This document shows, in pieces, positions 21,866 through 33,838 of a stretch of 64,000 nucleotides of DNA. The notes beneath the pieces were generated by a model. It was not told the origin of the DNA. It worked only from the letters and a program-made list of their open reading frames with translations, and did not search any database. Location of the stretch: positions 43,697,522 through 43,761,521 of the forward strand of contig NC_041016.1 of the NCBI RefSeq assembly GCF_004193775.1, given 5' to 3'. This stretch comes from Glycine soja (lineage: Eukaryota; Streptophyta; Magnoliopsida; Fabales; Fabaceae). The position numbers and the translations under genes are program-made. The stretch's first letter is position 1. Each line of letters starts with the position of its first letter.

Positions 21866-24330
21866 TTAGGAAACAACATAGAAAAAGAGAGGAGGTCTTA
21901 TTTCTTAATTGTATTTCCCAAATTTCCAACTTCTTGAATATTCTTTGACTTGATAAGGATTTCTTAATCCGATATAATATATTGCATGCAAATTTGTTTG
22001 ATATTCTTAGTTTATTCACTTAATGAAAGATTTAATTAAGCAAGTTTAGCACATTTAGTCAGATAGTATGTTTAAATTTGATGATTTAATTATTATGTCT
22101 AAAGAATGATATTAATTTCTTGATAGTTGGTAGCTCTTAAGTTATGTCTGATATTGGTTAATTAATGAAAACTTTAGTATGTCTAGTCAATTTCAGTAGC
22201 TAAAATATCGTACATGTATATTTAAGCCATAATAGCATGCCGTTATATATATATCGTAACTCAACAAAGGATAGAAACTCTGATCGAATTAATTAAATAA
22301 CTCAATAAAAAAAACTAATTGAATAAATCATTTATTTTTTTTCATTTTCCGACCATTTTTCTTTTGGTGCATTTTGTTATTTTTATCACATTTTTTCCAT
22401 CCTTTTTTCATTTTCTTAATTTTTCGTTCACTCTTATTAAGTTTATAAATTAGGGCTGGCCAAACCCATGGAGGGTTAATGTACTGATGAAATGTGTAAA
22501 AACTAGCAAGCTATTTTATGAATGAATGAGTGGCTCTTATTCTGAAAGGGTAAAACTTTTGGGATATTTTCCATGACTTGATTAGAAAGGGTTTTGTTTG
22601 TACGTACTGTGTGTCACACATTTCTGTACGATGGCCTGAGATTTTTTTATTTGTGGCTGTCAACCATAGTCTTCCCTAGAAAGAAAAAAAAATTTAACTG
22701 AAAGTTTGGGTAAAAACTAATCCTACATTTGCAAGTTCTAAGAATTGTGGAAGGGTGAGACTGAGCAGAATAAGGACCTTTAACACTGATTTGCACACCC
22801 TCAAGACCAAGCTCATTCATGCAGGGTCGATGTACTGATGAAATAAGTAATAAGCTATTTTTATAAACAAACTTTCCTAGCAAATACAATAGCATGCATT
22901 TTTTTATTTTTTAACCCGCAAATATTTAGTTGTTAATAAGTTAATTTTTTTTAGTGAGAGACTTGAATTCATAAGCATGCATGTAATGTAGGTGTGAGCT
23001 GTATTCCACGAATGAATGAGTGGCTATGATTCTGCAAATGGTAGCTTTTAGGATATTTTCCATGACTTATTATTCCAAAGGTTGTGTCTCACACGCGCGT
23101 TTCTGTACGGTTGCTTTAATTTGGGTTGGTGAACATCTTTAATTTTCTCTGATGGCCCGTCAATCATAGAGTCTTCCCTACAATACTTACATTAACAGCA
23201 GCTAGCTGTGTTTTTCCAGGAATGAATGAGTCACTGATTCTGCTCAGTGTCTTGGCTCTTGGGATATTTTCCGAAAATACTGAACCTACTATATTATAGA
23301 ATTTAGGATTAAACATAAAAACAAAAAATGTTTAAACTTTTAGATATTAAAACTAAACAGTTTATTATTTTCTTTACAATTAAATCAAAAGTTGTTGAAG
23401 TAATATAATAAATTATCAAAATAATTAGATGGGTGATATTGTTATAACTTGAACATGAATACTAAAATTTTACACTCATTTTCTCAAAATCATTAAAACA
23501 TAGTTTGTATGTGATTATTTACTAATATTTTTTCTCCAATAATAATCATCACCCGTATTGAGTAAGAGAAATTAATATTTATGAAATGGAATAAGATTGT
23601 AGAAGAATGATTGTTTTATATAAAAATAGAAATAATATGATATTAGATTGTTTGAAAAAAATGACAAAAAAATCTAGATGAAATTAAACCCAACAATTAT
23701 AATTAAAAGAAGATAAATTAAACAATGAATAAATCGAAGACTAATGTATATAAAACACGAAGTAAACCATGAATAAAATACAAACCAAACCCAAAAATTG
23801 TAATTGAAAGAAAAAAAGGAAAGTCGCCTAAATTATAAATAATGTAGGATCACCTAAACTCACCTAAAAAGAAAAAAGAAAACTCACCTAAAGCAAACAT
23901 GAGTACTGTATCTAATGACTACCAAAACCATATCCAATATTAATATAACTTAGGTTATCTTAGGATTCGAGTTGGTAAATATTTTTCTAAATTTTAATGC
24001 ACAATAACAAATTTTAAAACACCAAATGAAATAAGAAAAAAATGTTGATTATAGAATAAAAATACTTTTGACCTCTCACAACTTTAACCAAACATGCATT
24101 TAAATATATCATAACGATCTTATCTTACTTAACGATGATTTACATACATTTTATTTACTTTGCTCATTCAAGTACAATATATAGAAATAAAACTGCTTTA
24201 TTGGGAAGGTAGGGAATAAATTGCACATTCAGTTCCATGTTTGCTTGTCATCTTGCATTTTCATGCTACTAGCAGATTTCAAGTCTTCAATCAACTCTCG
24301 GGTCTGTAAAAATGTTTATATACATGAAGT
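21866..24330. repeat. Duplicated non-coding block, copy A
   Basis: 21866-22830 matches 26568-27580 throughout (for example GAGAGGAGGTCTTATTTCTT, CCGATATAATATATTGCATG, GCATTTTGTTATTTTTATCA). 22990-23310 matches the DNA flanking the Mutator-like element (29970-29998 joined to 42038-42310). 23310-23440 matches 46660-46770, and 23930-24310 matches 45440-46000. So this is one of at least three diverged copies of an old block. Confidence 0.75.
22690..22830 (-). pseudogene. Short LINE RNase-H remnant in copy A
   Basis: The minus strand reads NELGLEGVQISVKGPYSAQS, the counterpart of the longer RNase-H-like fragment at 27540-28300. It was carried along with the duplicated block and is truncated at about 22825. 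Confidence 0.5.
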
Positions 24331-26080
24331 GTGTAATTTTTAATTTATAATCTAATGAAAATCATATGGCCTAATCATAAAGTATACCTTTTAAAGGATA
24401 ATTAGTATAATTAGAATTTACTTTTCTTACATATATAAAGAATACCTTTTTCCTATATATGATTTTATAATAAAAATATGTGAGAACATTACAAATTGAT
24501 AAAATAATTTATAAATCTTTATTTTTAATTTATTATTCCATCCAACAATATGATTTATCATAATAAAAAAATTAATCAACATTTCACATTGTATATTAAT
24601 TTAATTCTTATATAAAAATTACATTTTTCTCTAATAATAATATTGCAGAACATACAAATTAGTAAAATACTTTATAATTTTTTATTTTTAATTCATACTT
24701 AAATCCAATAATATGATTGATCTTAATAAAAAAATTAACATAACCTTCCACACTCTACACTAATTTAATTCTTAAACTAAATATTGTAATTATTAGAAAA
24801 ATTAAGGTTATCTTTAAATACAAATTAAATTAGTAAATGAAACAATTGTCTGAAATGTGATTTAATGATACTAAGCATTAAATATCAATCAAATGATCCA
24901 ATTTAAATTACATGAATAAAATTTATTGTTACATTAAATTCTATTAGAAACACTATTTTTAAATATCATAATTTCAATTTTTAAAATATTTATCATTGAA
25001 AATATAAAATTGATCCTAATTCAATTTTTTAATTAATTTATACTAATTGTATTTACGTCAAACTTAATTTCTGATAATAAAAACCAATTAGAAAGTTTTT
25101 TAATATTAAATTGAATTTGAATAAATGAATTTAAAAGAGTAATATTTTTTTTCTAATGCTAAAAAAAATTTAAATTTTATATTCTACAAATTAAAAATAA
25201 ATATTTTTTCCGTTTAACAAATTAAATTGAATTTGTAAAATCATGGTTATTTTATTATACTATTTTAGAAAAATTAGAAATCATGGTTATTTTTTAAGAA
25301 AATTGTATATTGAGTTAGGATTTAAAATTTTTTTACATGAACAAATGAGACATATCATAAATAATGATAAATTTAAGTGCATTAGTGACACAAAATTAGA
25401 CTAAAATTTTGCAATCAATAAAATATTAGAAAGGCTTATAACTTATGTACCTAGAAATATTTGTAAAATTGAATTTTTTTATTTTAATTTTGATTTAGTT
25501 ATAATTTCTTATTAAAATTATAAATATCTTCTATATTAAACATTATAAAAACTGTAACAAATAATAAATAATTCAAATATTTTATTGTTCACGATGCATT
25601 TTTTGTATTTTTAATTAAAATTTAAATTTTAATCAGAATAATAAGTATAAAACAAATTATTGAAGATTTTGATCCTTATATAAACTTATATAAAATTATT
25701 TTATAATAACTTTAAATTTGCAATTATCTAATTCAAAATTTAAACATGCTAAAAAATATAAAGTTAAATTTTAAAATATTTATTCATATGAATATAGAAT
25801 TGATCTTAATTCAAACTTTCTAATGAAGTCAAAATAAATTTATCATTTAAATAATAAGAAACATATAAAGATGATAAATGATTTAAATTAAAATTTTAAA
25901 AATATTTATTAATTCGATCAATTTAAATTGTTGTTACATACGTATGTAGCTGGGTATCCTCTTAGATCCATGCCTAAAAGTTGTTATACATTCCAATTAT
26001 AAAGTGAATTATATGTAGGAAATGAAAAATGCAAAATAATTGAAAATAAAATAAGGACATGTCTTATTTAAAAATTGAGA
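24331..26080. other. AT-rich DNA without recognisable genes
   Basis: This is very AT-rich, with some internal similarity (AATATGATTTATCAT and AATATGATTGATCTT phrases at about 24550 and 24710). There is no open frame of note. Confidence 0.45.
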
Positions 26081-27580
26081 ATGGAATGATGACATAGTAT
26101 GAGCATATGTTTTTATATATTAAAAATTTGACGAATAGGTATATGTTAACCTTAAATGAATCGATTTTGGTAAAAAAATAAAATAAAAGTCTTTCTCTTC
26201 AAATACCATTATTAGGTATTAAACTTTAAGACAACAATAGAAAAACATTTTTCTTCAAATATTTTGAATGAAAAATAATGTTTTGATTAGAGTTTTGTAC
26301 AGGGTCTCATTTGGATAAAAAAATAGTGTAACATAAAATAAAATTATAATTTTTCTTATGTATATTGATATTTAAACAATTAATCGAAAAAAAGATCATT
26401 GATTCAAATGATATTTTTATGTTCATTATTACTATTGATGTTAATTTTTTTGATATTTTGGTTTCATTCAATTTTTCTAATCAATTATTTTTCTGTTAAC
26501 CTTTTCATTTGACGGTCACATCCATTAACATATATGGCATGTTATTTTTCATATTCTAATTAAGTAAACAACGTAGAGGAAGAGAGGAGGTCTTATTTCT
26601 TAAGTGTATTTTCCAAATTTCCAACTTCTTGGATATTCTCTGACTTGATAGGATTTCTTAATCCGATATAATATATTGCATGCAAATTTGTTTGATATCT
26701 TTACTTTCTTCACTTAATGAAAGATTTAATTAAACAAGTTTAGCACATTTAGTCACAATATGTTTAAATTTGATGATTTAATTATTATGTCCAAATAATG
26801 GTATTAATTACTTGGTAGTTGCTAGCTCTTAAAGTTAGGTCTGATTTTGGTTAATTAATGAAAATTTTAGTCTGTCTAGTCAATTTCAGTGACTAAAATA
26901 CCGTACATGTATATTTAAGACATAATAGCGTGTTGTTATATATACTGCAACTCAACAGAGGATAAAAACTCTGATCGAATTAATTAAATAACTCAATAAA
27001 AAAAACTAATTGAATAAAACATTTATTTATTTTTTTCATTTGCCGACCATTTTTCTTTTGGTACATTTTGTTATTTTTATCACATTTTTTCCATTTTTTT
27101 CATTTTCTTAATTTTTTCCTTCACTCTTATTAAGTTTATAGATTAGGGCTAGCCAGACTCGGTGGAGGGTTAATGTGCTAATGAAATGTGTAAAAACTAA
27201 CAAGCTATTTTATGAATGGAGCTTACTAATAACAGTAGCAAATAGCATGTTAGGATTGTCGGTTTGAATAGTATTCCATGAATGAATGAGTGGCTATTAC
27301 TATGAGAGGGTAGCTTTTGGGATATTTTCCATGGCTTGATTAGAAAGGGTTTTGTTTGTACGCACTGTGTCACACGTTTCTGTACGATGGCCTGAGATTT
27401 TTTTATTTGTGGCTGTCAACCATAGTCTTCCCTAGAAAAAAGAAAATTTAACTGAAAGTTTGGGTAAAAATTAATCCTGCATTTGCAAGTTCTGAGAATT
27501 GTGGCAGGGTGAGACTGAGCAGAATAAGGACCTTTAACACTAATTTGCACTCCCTGAAGACCAAGCTCATTCAGCCAGGC
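26081..27580. repeat. Duplicated non-coding block, copy B
   Basis: 26085-26560 matches 46150-46490 and 26568-27580 matches 21866-22830. It includes the unoccupied form of the Mutator-like insertion site at about 27240-27345 (TAGTATTCCATGAATGAATG). Confidence 0.75.
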
Positions 27581-28300
27581 AATGAAAAAGGGCCAAAGTT
27601 TCAGCCTCTAATGGAAGAATATTTCCATCAGAACAAAACGTTTTGGCCCTGAAAAACACACCTCTATTGCATGCGGGTGTGTAAAAAGTCCTATTCTCAT
27701 TATAACCCAACATAAATTGAATAGATTATTTTTTGAAATAATTCAAGAAAAAAGAAATGCTTTGATTTATAAAACAAATTCAATTAACAAAATTATTTGT
27801 ACAAAACGAAATTGGTTAACTAAACTAGTTTTCATTTGAATATTTCATTTGAAAAAATAAAATTTGAAAATCAGTTTAAAATTAATCTGATCCTTATAAT
27901 TAGTTTAAAATTAATTAAAAATCAGTTTAGAATCAATTTTTTTATAACTAATTCGATTCTGAACTAATTTTTAAATTAATTTAATTATTTAAATATAAAA
28001 TTAAACTAAAATAATTTAAAATTAATTCAATTTGAGTTTTTTTTATCAAACTAGTTATTGCATACGGGTGAAGTCTCATCCCTTATGCAGATTTCCACTC
28101 CAAACTCACCTTTGGGACCAAAAACAGCACTCTGTTAGGCGCTTTTCCCATTCGGCAGGTTGCAACTGCTTATTAGAAGATAATTAAGAATAATTAGTAG
28201 AATAAGAACATGAAGAACGAGGGTTTTCCACTCTCTAAAGCCATTTTTAGCTCTCTGCACAACGGCAAAAGGGGTCTGAACCTTGCCTTCCCAAATCATA
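27540..28300 (-). pseudogene. LINE-type RNase-H-like (RVT_3) fragment
   Basis: The minus strand reads GKVQTPFAVVQRAKNGF and EWKTL at about 28290-28210, then SAVFGPKGEFGVEICIRDET at about 28130-28075. After a 377-bp insertion is skipped it continues in the same frame as RAKTFCSDGNILPLEAETLA and LFHCLA. This order, including the A-E-x-x-A-L motif, is that of the RNase-H-like domain ending many plant LINE-derived proteins. It contains stops, and catalytic residues past the AEA-like motif are lost. Confidence 0.6.
27680..28056. mobile_element. 377-bp insertion with 14-bp target duplication
   Basis: ATTGCATGCGGGTG at 27666-27679 and ATTGCATACGGGTG at 28057-28070 flank an AT-rich insert, with one mismatch between them. 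Removing the insert and one flank restores a continuous RNase-H-like frame. Target duplications of this length fit insertion by target-primed reverse transcription. The insert has no clear poly-A, tRNA-like start or inverted ends, so its family is open. Confidence 0.6.
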
Positions 28301-28404
28301 ACAACCTCAATTATTTTCTTTTCATATTCTAATTAAGTTCAATTAAATCTTTTTTTCACATTTACTTACCATAAATATATTTCTGATATTGCTCCACCTA
28401 CTTC

Positions 28405-28458
<54 letters not shown>

Positions 28459-29380
28459 AGATAAAGATACATCAGATAATCATATCATATATCATGTTAA
28501 TGTTTTCTAATTTGTATAAATAATATTATTTTTGAAATATTTATTTTATAGTATAATTTCAAGAAATATTTTTACACTTTTATTCAAATAATTTAATAAA
28601 CTATTTATTTTGTTTCAATACCTTTAACAATTTCAAATTATATCACATACAAACATTAATTTACAAATAATTTATACAATGAATATATGTTATTTTAAAT
28701 ATGTTTTTATGTGTAATTCCAACAAACATTTTGCATTGAATTACTTTCATAGTTTAATGTAATATTTTTAAAAATATTTAGAAATATATCTCAAAACTAT
28801 ATCATTTAAATTATTTATAGACTTAAATATGTTTTTATTTCTAATAAATACCTGATATGCATGTTTGTTTCCTAGTAAAACAATAATTTTATTTTTTGGC
28901 CTTTCATATTTTATTTGTCCTTGTTGAATTAATAAATTTTGTGTTTATTGTTTGAGAAATAAAAAATATTTATTTTCGACTATTAACAAATGAAATTTTT
29001 TATTAAGGATAAAAATAAAAAAATTAACTAATTGATAATAGACTAAAAGAAAGTATGAAGGACAAAAATCAAATTATTTTATTAAGAATCTAATGTAAAG
29101 AAAAATTTATCTAAAAACAAACACAAATTTTTTATATTTATTAAGAATCAAAATATATTCTGAGTCTTATTTATAAACCCACACAATGGACCAATAGCTA
29201 ATTTTTAATAATTCTGACAAAAAAATGAAAAAATGGCAGCAACTGATATTCACATAAAGCTAGCACATCAACATGAAAATTTTGCCGGTCCCTTTTGTTA
29301 TACACATTCCAAGCTCTAAGCAGAAGAACTGGGTATTTTGTACTGTTTCGCATAATATTCTTAATAGAGTTTTGGAATCA
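28301..29380. other. AT-rich DNA with TA microsatellite
   Basis: A TA microsatellite of about 24 repeats lies at 28408-28456. I saw nothing else recognisable. Confidence 0.5.
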
Positions 29381-29500
29381 GTTTCTAGTTTGCTTTTGCC
29401 ACCTTGCATTTCCATGTCATTAGCAAATTTTAAGTCTTCAATCAACTTTCGGGTCTGCAAAATAATACCGATTATTTTACATGCTTTCTGAGACATGATT
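29260..29500 (-). other. Conserved short block, possible decayed exon (three copies)
   Basis: The phrase encoding KLIEDLKFANDMEMQGGKSK on the minus strand (about 29395-29460) recurs in weaker form at about 24240-24310 and 45953-46000. Here the frame is open for about 78 codons. No family was recognised, and coding function is unproven. Confidence 0.35.
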
Positions 29501-29989
29501 ATTGCAATAAGATATTTTCTATCATTAATAAATTATAGGTGGTCCCACCAAGCTCGGATAAAGAAGAAAGATTGTATTAAGTCATCAGCAGTAAAAAAAA
29601 TTAAAATATTAAGAAAAAAATGATTTTTTTTATTACAAAACAAATATAAATCTCAGATATACATGAAGAAACACCAACATAGTCTAATTCAAGATATCTA
29701 ACATCTTACACATATTTAATATAACGAAGATTTTAGTGTGTTTAGTCAATGCATAACAATAATAATTTAAAATGTATGTGTAAAAAGAACAACTTAAATA
29801 GCTCAGCAGAGCATAACAAACTCTGATCAAATTAATTAAATAACTCAAATGTACACCATTAAGTTTATATATTGAGGTTGGCCAGATTCAGTGCAGGGTT
29901 AATGAAGTGATGAAATAAGTTATAAGCTATTTTTATGAACGATCTTTGCTAGCAAATACAGTAGCACATGTTAGGAATATCAGTGTGAG
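29501..29989. repeat. Duplicated block, copy C, left of the Mutator-like element
   Basis: 29830-29989 resembles 22780-22995 (TTAAGTTTATA, GCAGGGTTAATG, AGCTATTTTTATGAACGA, CTAGCAAATACAGTAGCA). It continues on the other side of the inserted element at 42047. Confidence 0.6.
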
Positions 29990-29998
29990 CTTTATTCC
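29990..29998. repeat. 9-bp target-site duplication, left
   Basis: CTTTATTCC directly precedes the left terminal inverted repeat and is repeated exactly at 42038-42046. Mutator-like elements typically make 9-bp duplications. Confidence 0.9.
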
Positions 29999-30380
29999 GA
30001 CAAATTTACGTAAGGGGGTTCATTTTACAAAGTATTTACGGGATGGGGTCTGTTTCAAAACAAATAACGGAGGGGGTTTGTTTTGTGGAGGAAACCGCCA
30101 TTGCCACTGGCGGCATGGCTCAACCCGCCATTGCCAGTGGCGGCAAAGGAGGAGAGAAGGGTGTATTGCCAGTAGCAGTGGCGATATGGCCACGTAGGTG
30201 GAGAGAGGAGGGAGCCGCCAGTCCATCTGGCGATATAGCCCACGTGGGACTCGCCCACACGGCTGGCGAGACATGCTTCACGGGCTCGCCCACACGGCTG
30301 GCGAGACAGCCTGCTTCACGGGCCTGCCAGCTTCGGTCTCGTCCACAGGACTGGGTACCTTCCAGCTTTTCAGTTCTGCT
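29999..30380 (+). repeat. Left terminal inverted repeat of the MULE
   Basis: The first roughly 215 bp match the right end almost base for base (CAAATTTACGTAAGGGGG, ACGGAGGGGGTTTGTTTTG, GCCACTGGCGGCATGGC). Similarity continues in mosaic form to about 30380 (TCGTCCACAGGACTGG, CCAGCTTTTCAG). The GC-rich part is made of short palindromes such as CCGCCATTGCCACTGGCGG and CTCGCCCACACGGCTGGCGA. The open frames across here are by-products of this composition. Confidence 0.92.
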
Positions 30381-30453
30381 CCATTGTTTAGGGATGCAGC
30401 AACATTGTTTAGGGATGCAGAGTAGGATTTGACCATTGTATACGCTTTTCTTC

Positions 30454-30461
30454 TATAAAAT
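30454..30461 (+). promoter_or_regulatory. TATA box candidate for the mobile-domain gene
   Basis: TATAAAAT sits just inside the left terminal repeat, about 165 bp before a strong splice donor. A start of transcription near 30485 would give a 5' leader exon ending at 30620. Confidence 0.5.
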
Positions 30462-30484
30462 AACATGAACGTAAAACTTTGGAT

Positions 30485-31766
30485 TCACTTCTACCTTATC
30501 TTTGCTTTCCTTACCTTTGCTTTTCTCCGTTCTTAAATTTCTTAGAGTGTTCTTGGTGCTGTTGGTGCTTTGCCTTTGCTGAGTTTTTTTCTTCCATAGT
30601 TCATAATTCCTAATTGTCTGGTAAGTGATTTTTTTAAATAACATTTATATATTTATATTTTATGATTTATATATTCTGTTTGTTAATATTTTTAAAATAA
30701 TAGGTTAGCTAGATAGGTATTGTAAGTTTAGGTTAATTAAGATTAATAGGTATTATAAGGTTAGGTTAGTTATTATTATTAATAAATTAATAAGTATGCT
30801 GTTATTAATTTTTATGTAGTAACGGATAGTTGAAGAGTAGGTTAGGTTAGTTAGTAAAAAAATATTATTTAGTTTGTAGTATATATTTTTAGATTTGTAG
30901 TATATATTTGAAGGTTAGTTTGTATAAAAATAAGTATGCTGTTATTAGTTTGTAGTATGCTGTTATTAGTTTGTAGTATATATTTGACCATGTAAAACAT
31001 GATTGACAAATGACAATTTGAATTGCATTGTCTAATTTCATTAATGATCTATTACCAAATGATATGGTTGGCTGGTTTTTATGATGGAAATATTAGTAAA
31101 GTTAGAAAATATTTCTTTGATATTTTAGTGGTGAATGCATGGAGTTTGTATTTATCACTAATATTTTTTTAAAATTTCTTTATTTATTTTAAACACAACT
31201 ATTACGAGTTTATTTGTTTAAATTTATTCATTAAAAGTGCTTATTTTAATAAAATAAATGGATCAGACAAGCACACATTGTAAAAACCATAATTTCAGAT
31301 CGAGTCTAGGTTTGTATAAAAATAAGTATGTTGTTATTAGTTTGTAGTATATATTTGAAGGTTAGTTTGTAGTATATATATGATATTTTAGTAAGTCACA
31401 GTCAAACGTTCCGACACACTTAATATTAGTCTTAGAAATATTAGGCACACACGTAATATTAGATAAGGTAGAAATATTAGGTATAAATTAATATTAGCGT
31501 ACATATTTGTAAATTTTAGGTAGACATATATTTTTAGTTTTTATAATATTAAGCATGTTACACGTAAATAAATAATTATGTATAGAATATATTAAAAATT
31601 GGCCAGTTTGATTTTTTTCAAATTTATTGTTTTTATAAATGTGTGTAGTTTAATTATGTATAGAATATATTAAGCATGTTATATATTTAATAATGTTTTT
31701 ATAAATGTGTGTAGTTTAATTTAATTTATATTATCTACAAATAATGTATTGTATTTTTTTTTGTAG
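30485..31766 (+). other. Probable 5' leader exon and leader intron of the mobile-domain gene
   Basis: A consensus donor CTG/GTAAGT occurs at 30618-30626. A T-rich acceptor TTTTTTTTGTAG at 31755-31766 ends five bases before the ATG. The intervening 1.15 kb has the AT-rich make-up of an intron and repeats the phrase TTAGTTTGTAGTATATATTTG at about 30950 and 31337. This is inferred from splice signals only. Confidence 0.5.
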
Positions 31767-31771
31767 TAGCA

Positions 31772-33838
31772 ATGGCATCTTCATCATCATCTTCATCACA
31801 TGTTAACATTAAGTCTGGCCCCATCGATGCTGATGTATTATGGATGCAACCTAAACATGTTTCAGAACATGTTTGGAATGGGGAAGAAGATAGGAAATTA
31901 CATATCAGACGAGCTGTCCCCACGTATCAAGGGGAAGAACAAATTCCTGAGCAAATTTTTCCTTTTCTTCTACAATCTGGTTTCGCTTGGATTATCAAGA
32001 TGGGGTACTTAAAAATAAATGCCTCATTAATTAGTGCTCTGATAGAAAGATGGAGGCCGGAAACACATACCTTTCACATGAGATGCGGAGAATGTACTAT
32101 TACTCTCCAAGACGTCTCTGTATTGTTAGGTATAAGTGTGGATGGTTTACCATTAATCGGTCCAACAAATCTTGATTGGGCTGATTTATGTGAGGAATTA
32201 TTGGGAGTCAGACCACAAGAAGATGAAATTAGAGGTAGTGTGGTGAAATTAAGTTGGCTGGCTCACCATTTTGCCCAAATAAATAATGACGACGACGAAG
32301 AACAAGTACGAAGGTTTGCCCGTGCATGGATATTGAGATTCATTGGAGGTGTCTTGTTCGTTGATAAAAGCAGTAACAAAGTTTCGCTAAGATACCTTCA
32401 ATTTTTACGTGACTTTGAAGAATGTGGCAGATATGCATGGGGAGCTGCCGTACTTGGTTTTCTATACAGAGAGATGTGCAATGCCACCGATTATAAAACT
32501 AAATCAATCGGAGGTATGTGCATCTTACTACAAATGTGGGCATGGGAACGATGTCCAACCTTGGCTCCAAAGAGGACTCCTTCCCAAGTAGAAAATACAC
32601 CACTGGGGCATAGGTTAGTAATTTTTAGCAGCGTCTTTCATTTCAATAGAATAAATGGTTTTAGCATATATTAAATTTTAATCTTTGTAGGTGGCTGCGA
32701 CGTGGAAACCAACATATCGGCAATGATGATGTGAGAGTTTTTCGTCGCAAGTTAGATATTATGAAACGTCATGAGGTAAGAAGATGTTATTCTATTTGTA
32801 AAATAAAAAATTATATGTGTTATTTTACTAAAATGTTCATAACTATGTTGTTATATGCAGTTTGTGTGGGAGCCGTACCCATCAACCGTAATATCACTGT
32901 TGCCTCCCGTTTGTTTAGTCGGAAGTCTCGCGTGGTACGCGGTGGTGCCACTAATTTGTTTCCAAGTTATTGAGTGGCACCAACCGGACAGAGTATTGAG
33001 ACAATTTGGGATGCAACAGCCAATTCCAGAGTCTCCTTCACAACCCTTAAACATTCATGGCATAACATTGAAAGGGAAACATGACGAAAATTGGGGGCAA
33101 TTGTTCGCCCCAATGATTGATCAGTGGAATAATCGCCATGCATTTAGGGTCGACGCTTATCCCCGACAAGAAGGCCTATTGAGTTTTAACTCGGACTACA
33201 TGGTCTGGTATAGGCGAAAGACAAAGATGTTTGTTGACCCAGCAAATGCAAAGACGGCTACATTGGTATTTTTAAATTTTTTTCAAATTTTAACTTGAAC
33301 TTTTATTTAATGATGGCCATTAATTTTCTTACCCTTATAAATGCAGGGTGAAGTTGCGGAGGCATTACAATACATGGTGTCTCCTCAAGGGAGGAATACA
33401 TGCACATTTGATGATCTCGTGCCTTATGTGGAAAAAATTACAATTTTATCCGAAGAGCAAGAGAGAGTCACTGAGCCAGTGTCACATGGTCCCGCATCAG
33501 AGCGTCAATTTCCTGCACAACAGTTTCACATGCTTCAGTCAAGTATTGAAACTCAGGGGATAGACAGAAGAAGGGACATTGTTGAAGCGGAAGAATATTC
33601 CCAACAAATGGCGGAGCGTGGCCATGGAATGTATTACACGCCACAAACATTTGCTGAGTATCCGACCCAGATGTATCAATATCCTTTTCAGGGTCATCAC
33701 ACTCATACTTCTGCAAGCCAGCAATCGTTCGGTGGTGTTGCGGAAACACAAGCTCATTTTTCATGGCCCACAATGACCCCTTCACAGCAATATCATGGCC
33801 CAATTCCAACACCTAATGCCCCGTTAGGAACACAATAG
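31772..33838 (+). CDS. Plant mobile domain protein (MAIN / PP7-long-form-like), MULE-borne
   Basis: Four exons by GT-AG signals: 31772-32613, 32691-32775, 32861-33265 and 33347-33838. Together they are 1824 nt, an open frame of 607 codons plus stop. A serine-rich start is followed by the plant mobile domain (PMD), recognisable from HTFHMRCGECTITLQDVSVL near residue 100-118, then GISVDGLPLIGP, SWLAHHFAQ, the WGAAVLGFLYREMC segment, and after the splice WLRRGNQH, FVWEPY and FQVIEWHQPDRVLRQFG. The last exon is low-complexity and Q/H/Y-rich. PMD proteins in Arabidopsis (MAIN, MAIL1) act in the nucleus in silencing and meristem maintenance, and the domain is also known from transposons. It converges with the transposase. 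The TAG at 33836-33838 is probably premature: the frame stays open for 62 more codons. Confidence 0.88.

Noticed and set aside
30020..30466. Several overlapping open frames of 60-130 codons on both strands
   Set aside because: They fall in the GC-rich terminal inverted repeat, have mirror images at 41609-42016, and arise from its palindromic modules.
33468..33812. Minus-strand open frame of 114 codons
   Set aside because: It is antisense to the last exon of the mobile-domain gene and has no domain of its own.
31772..33838. A phosphatase (the name long-form PP7 homologue is often applied to such proteins)
   Set aside because: Only the plant mobile domain is visible; no metallophosphatase motifs occur.
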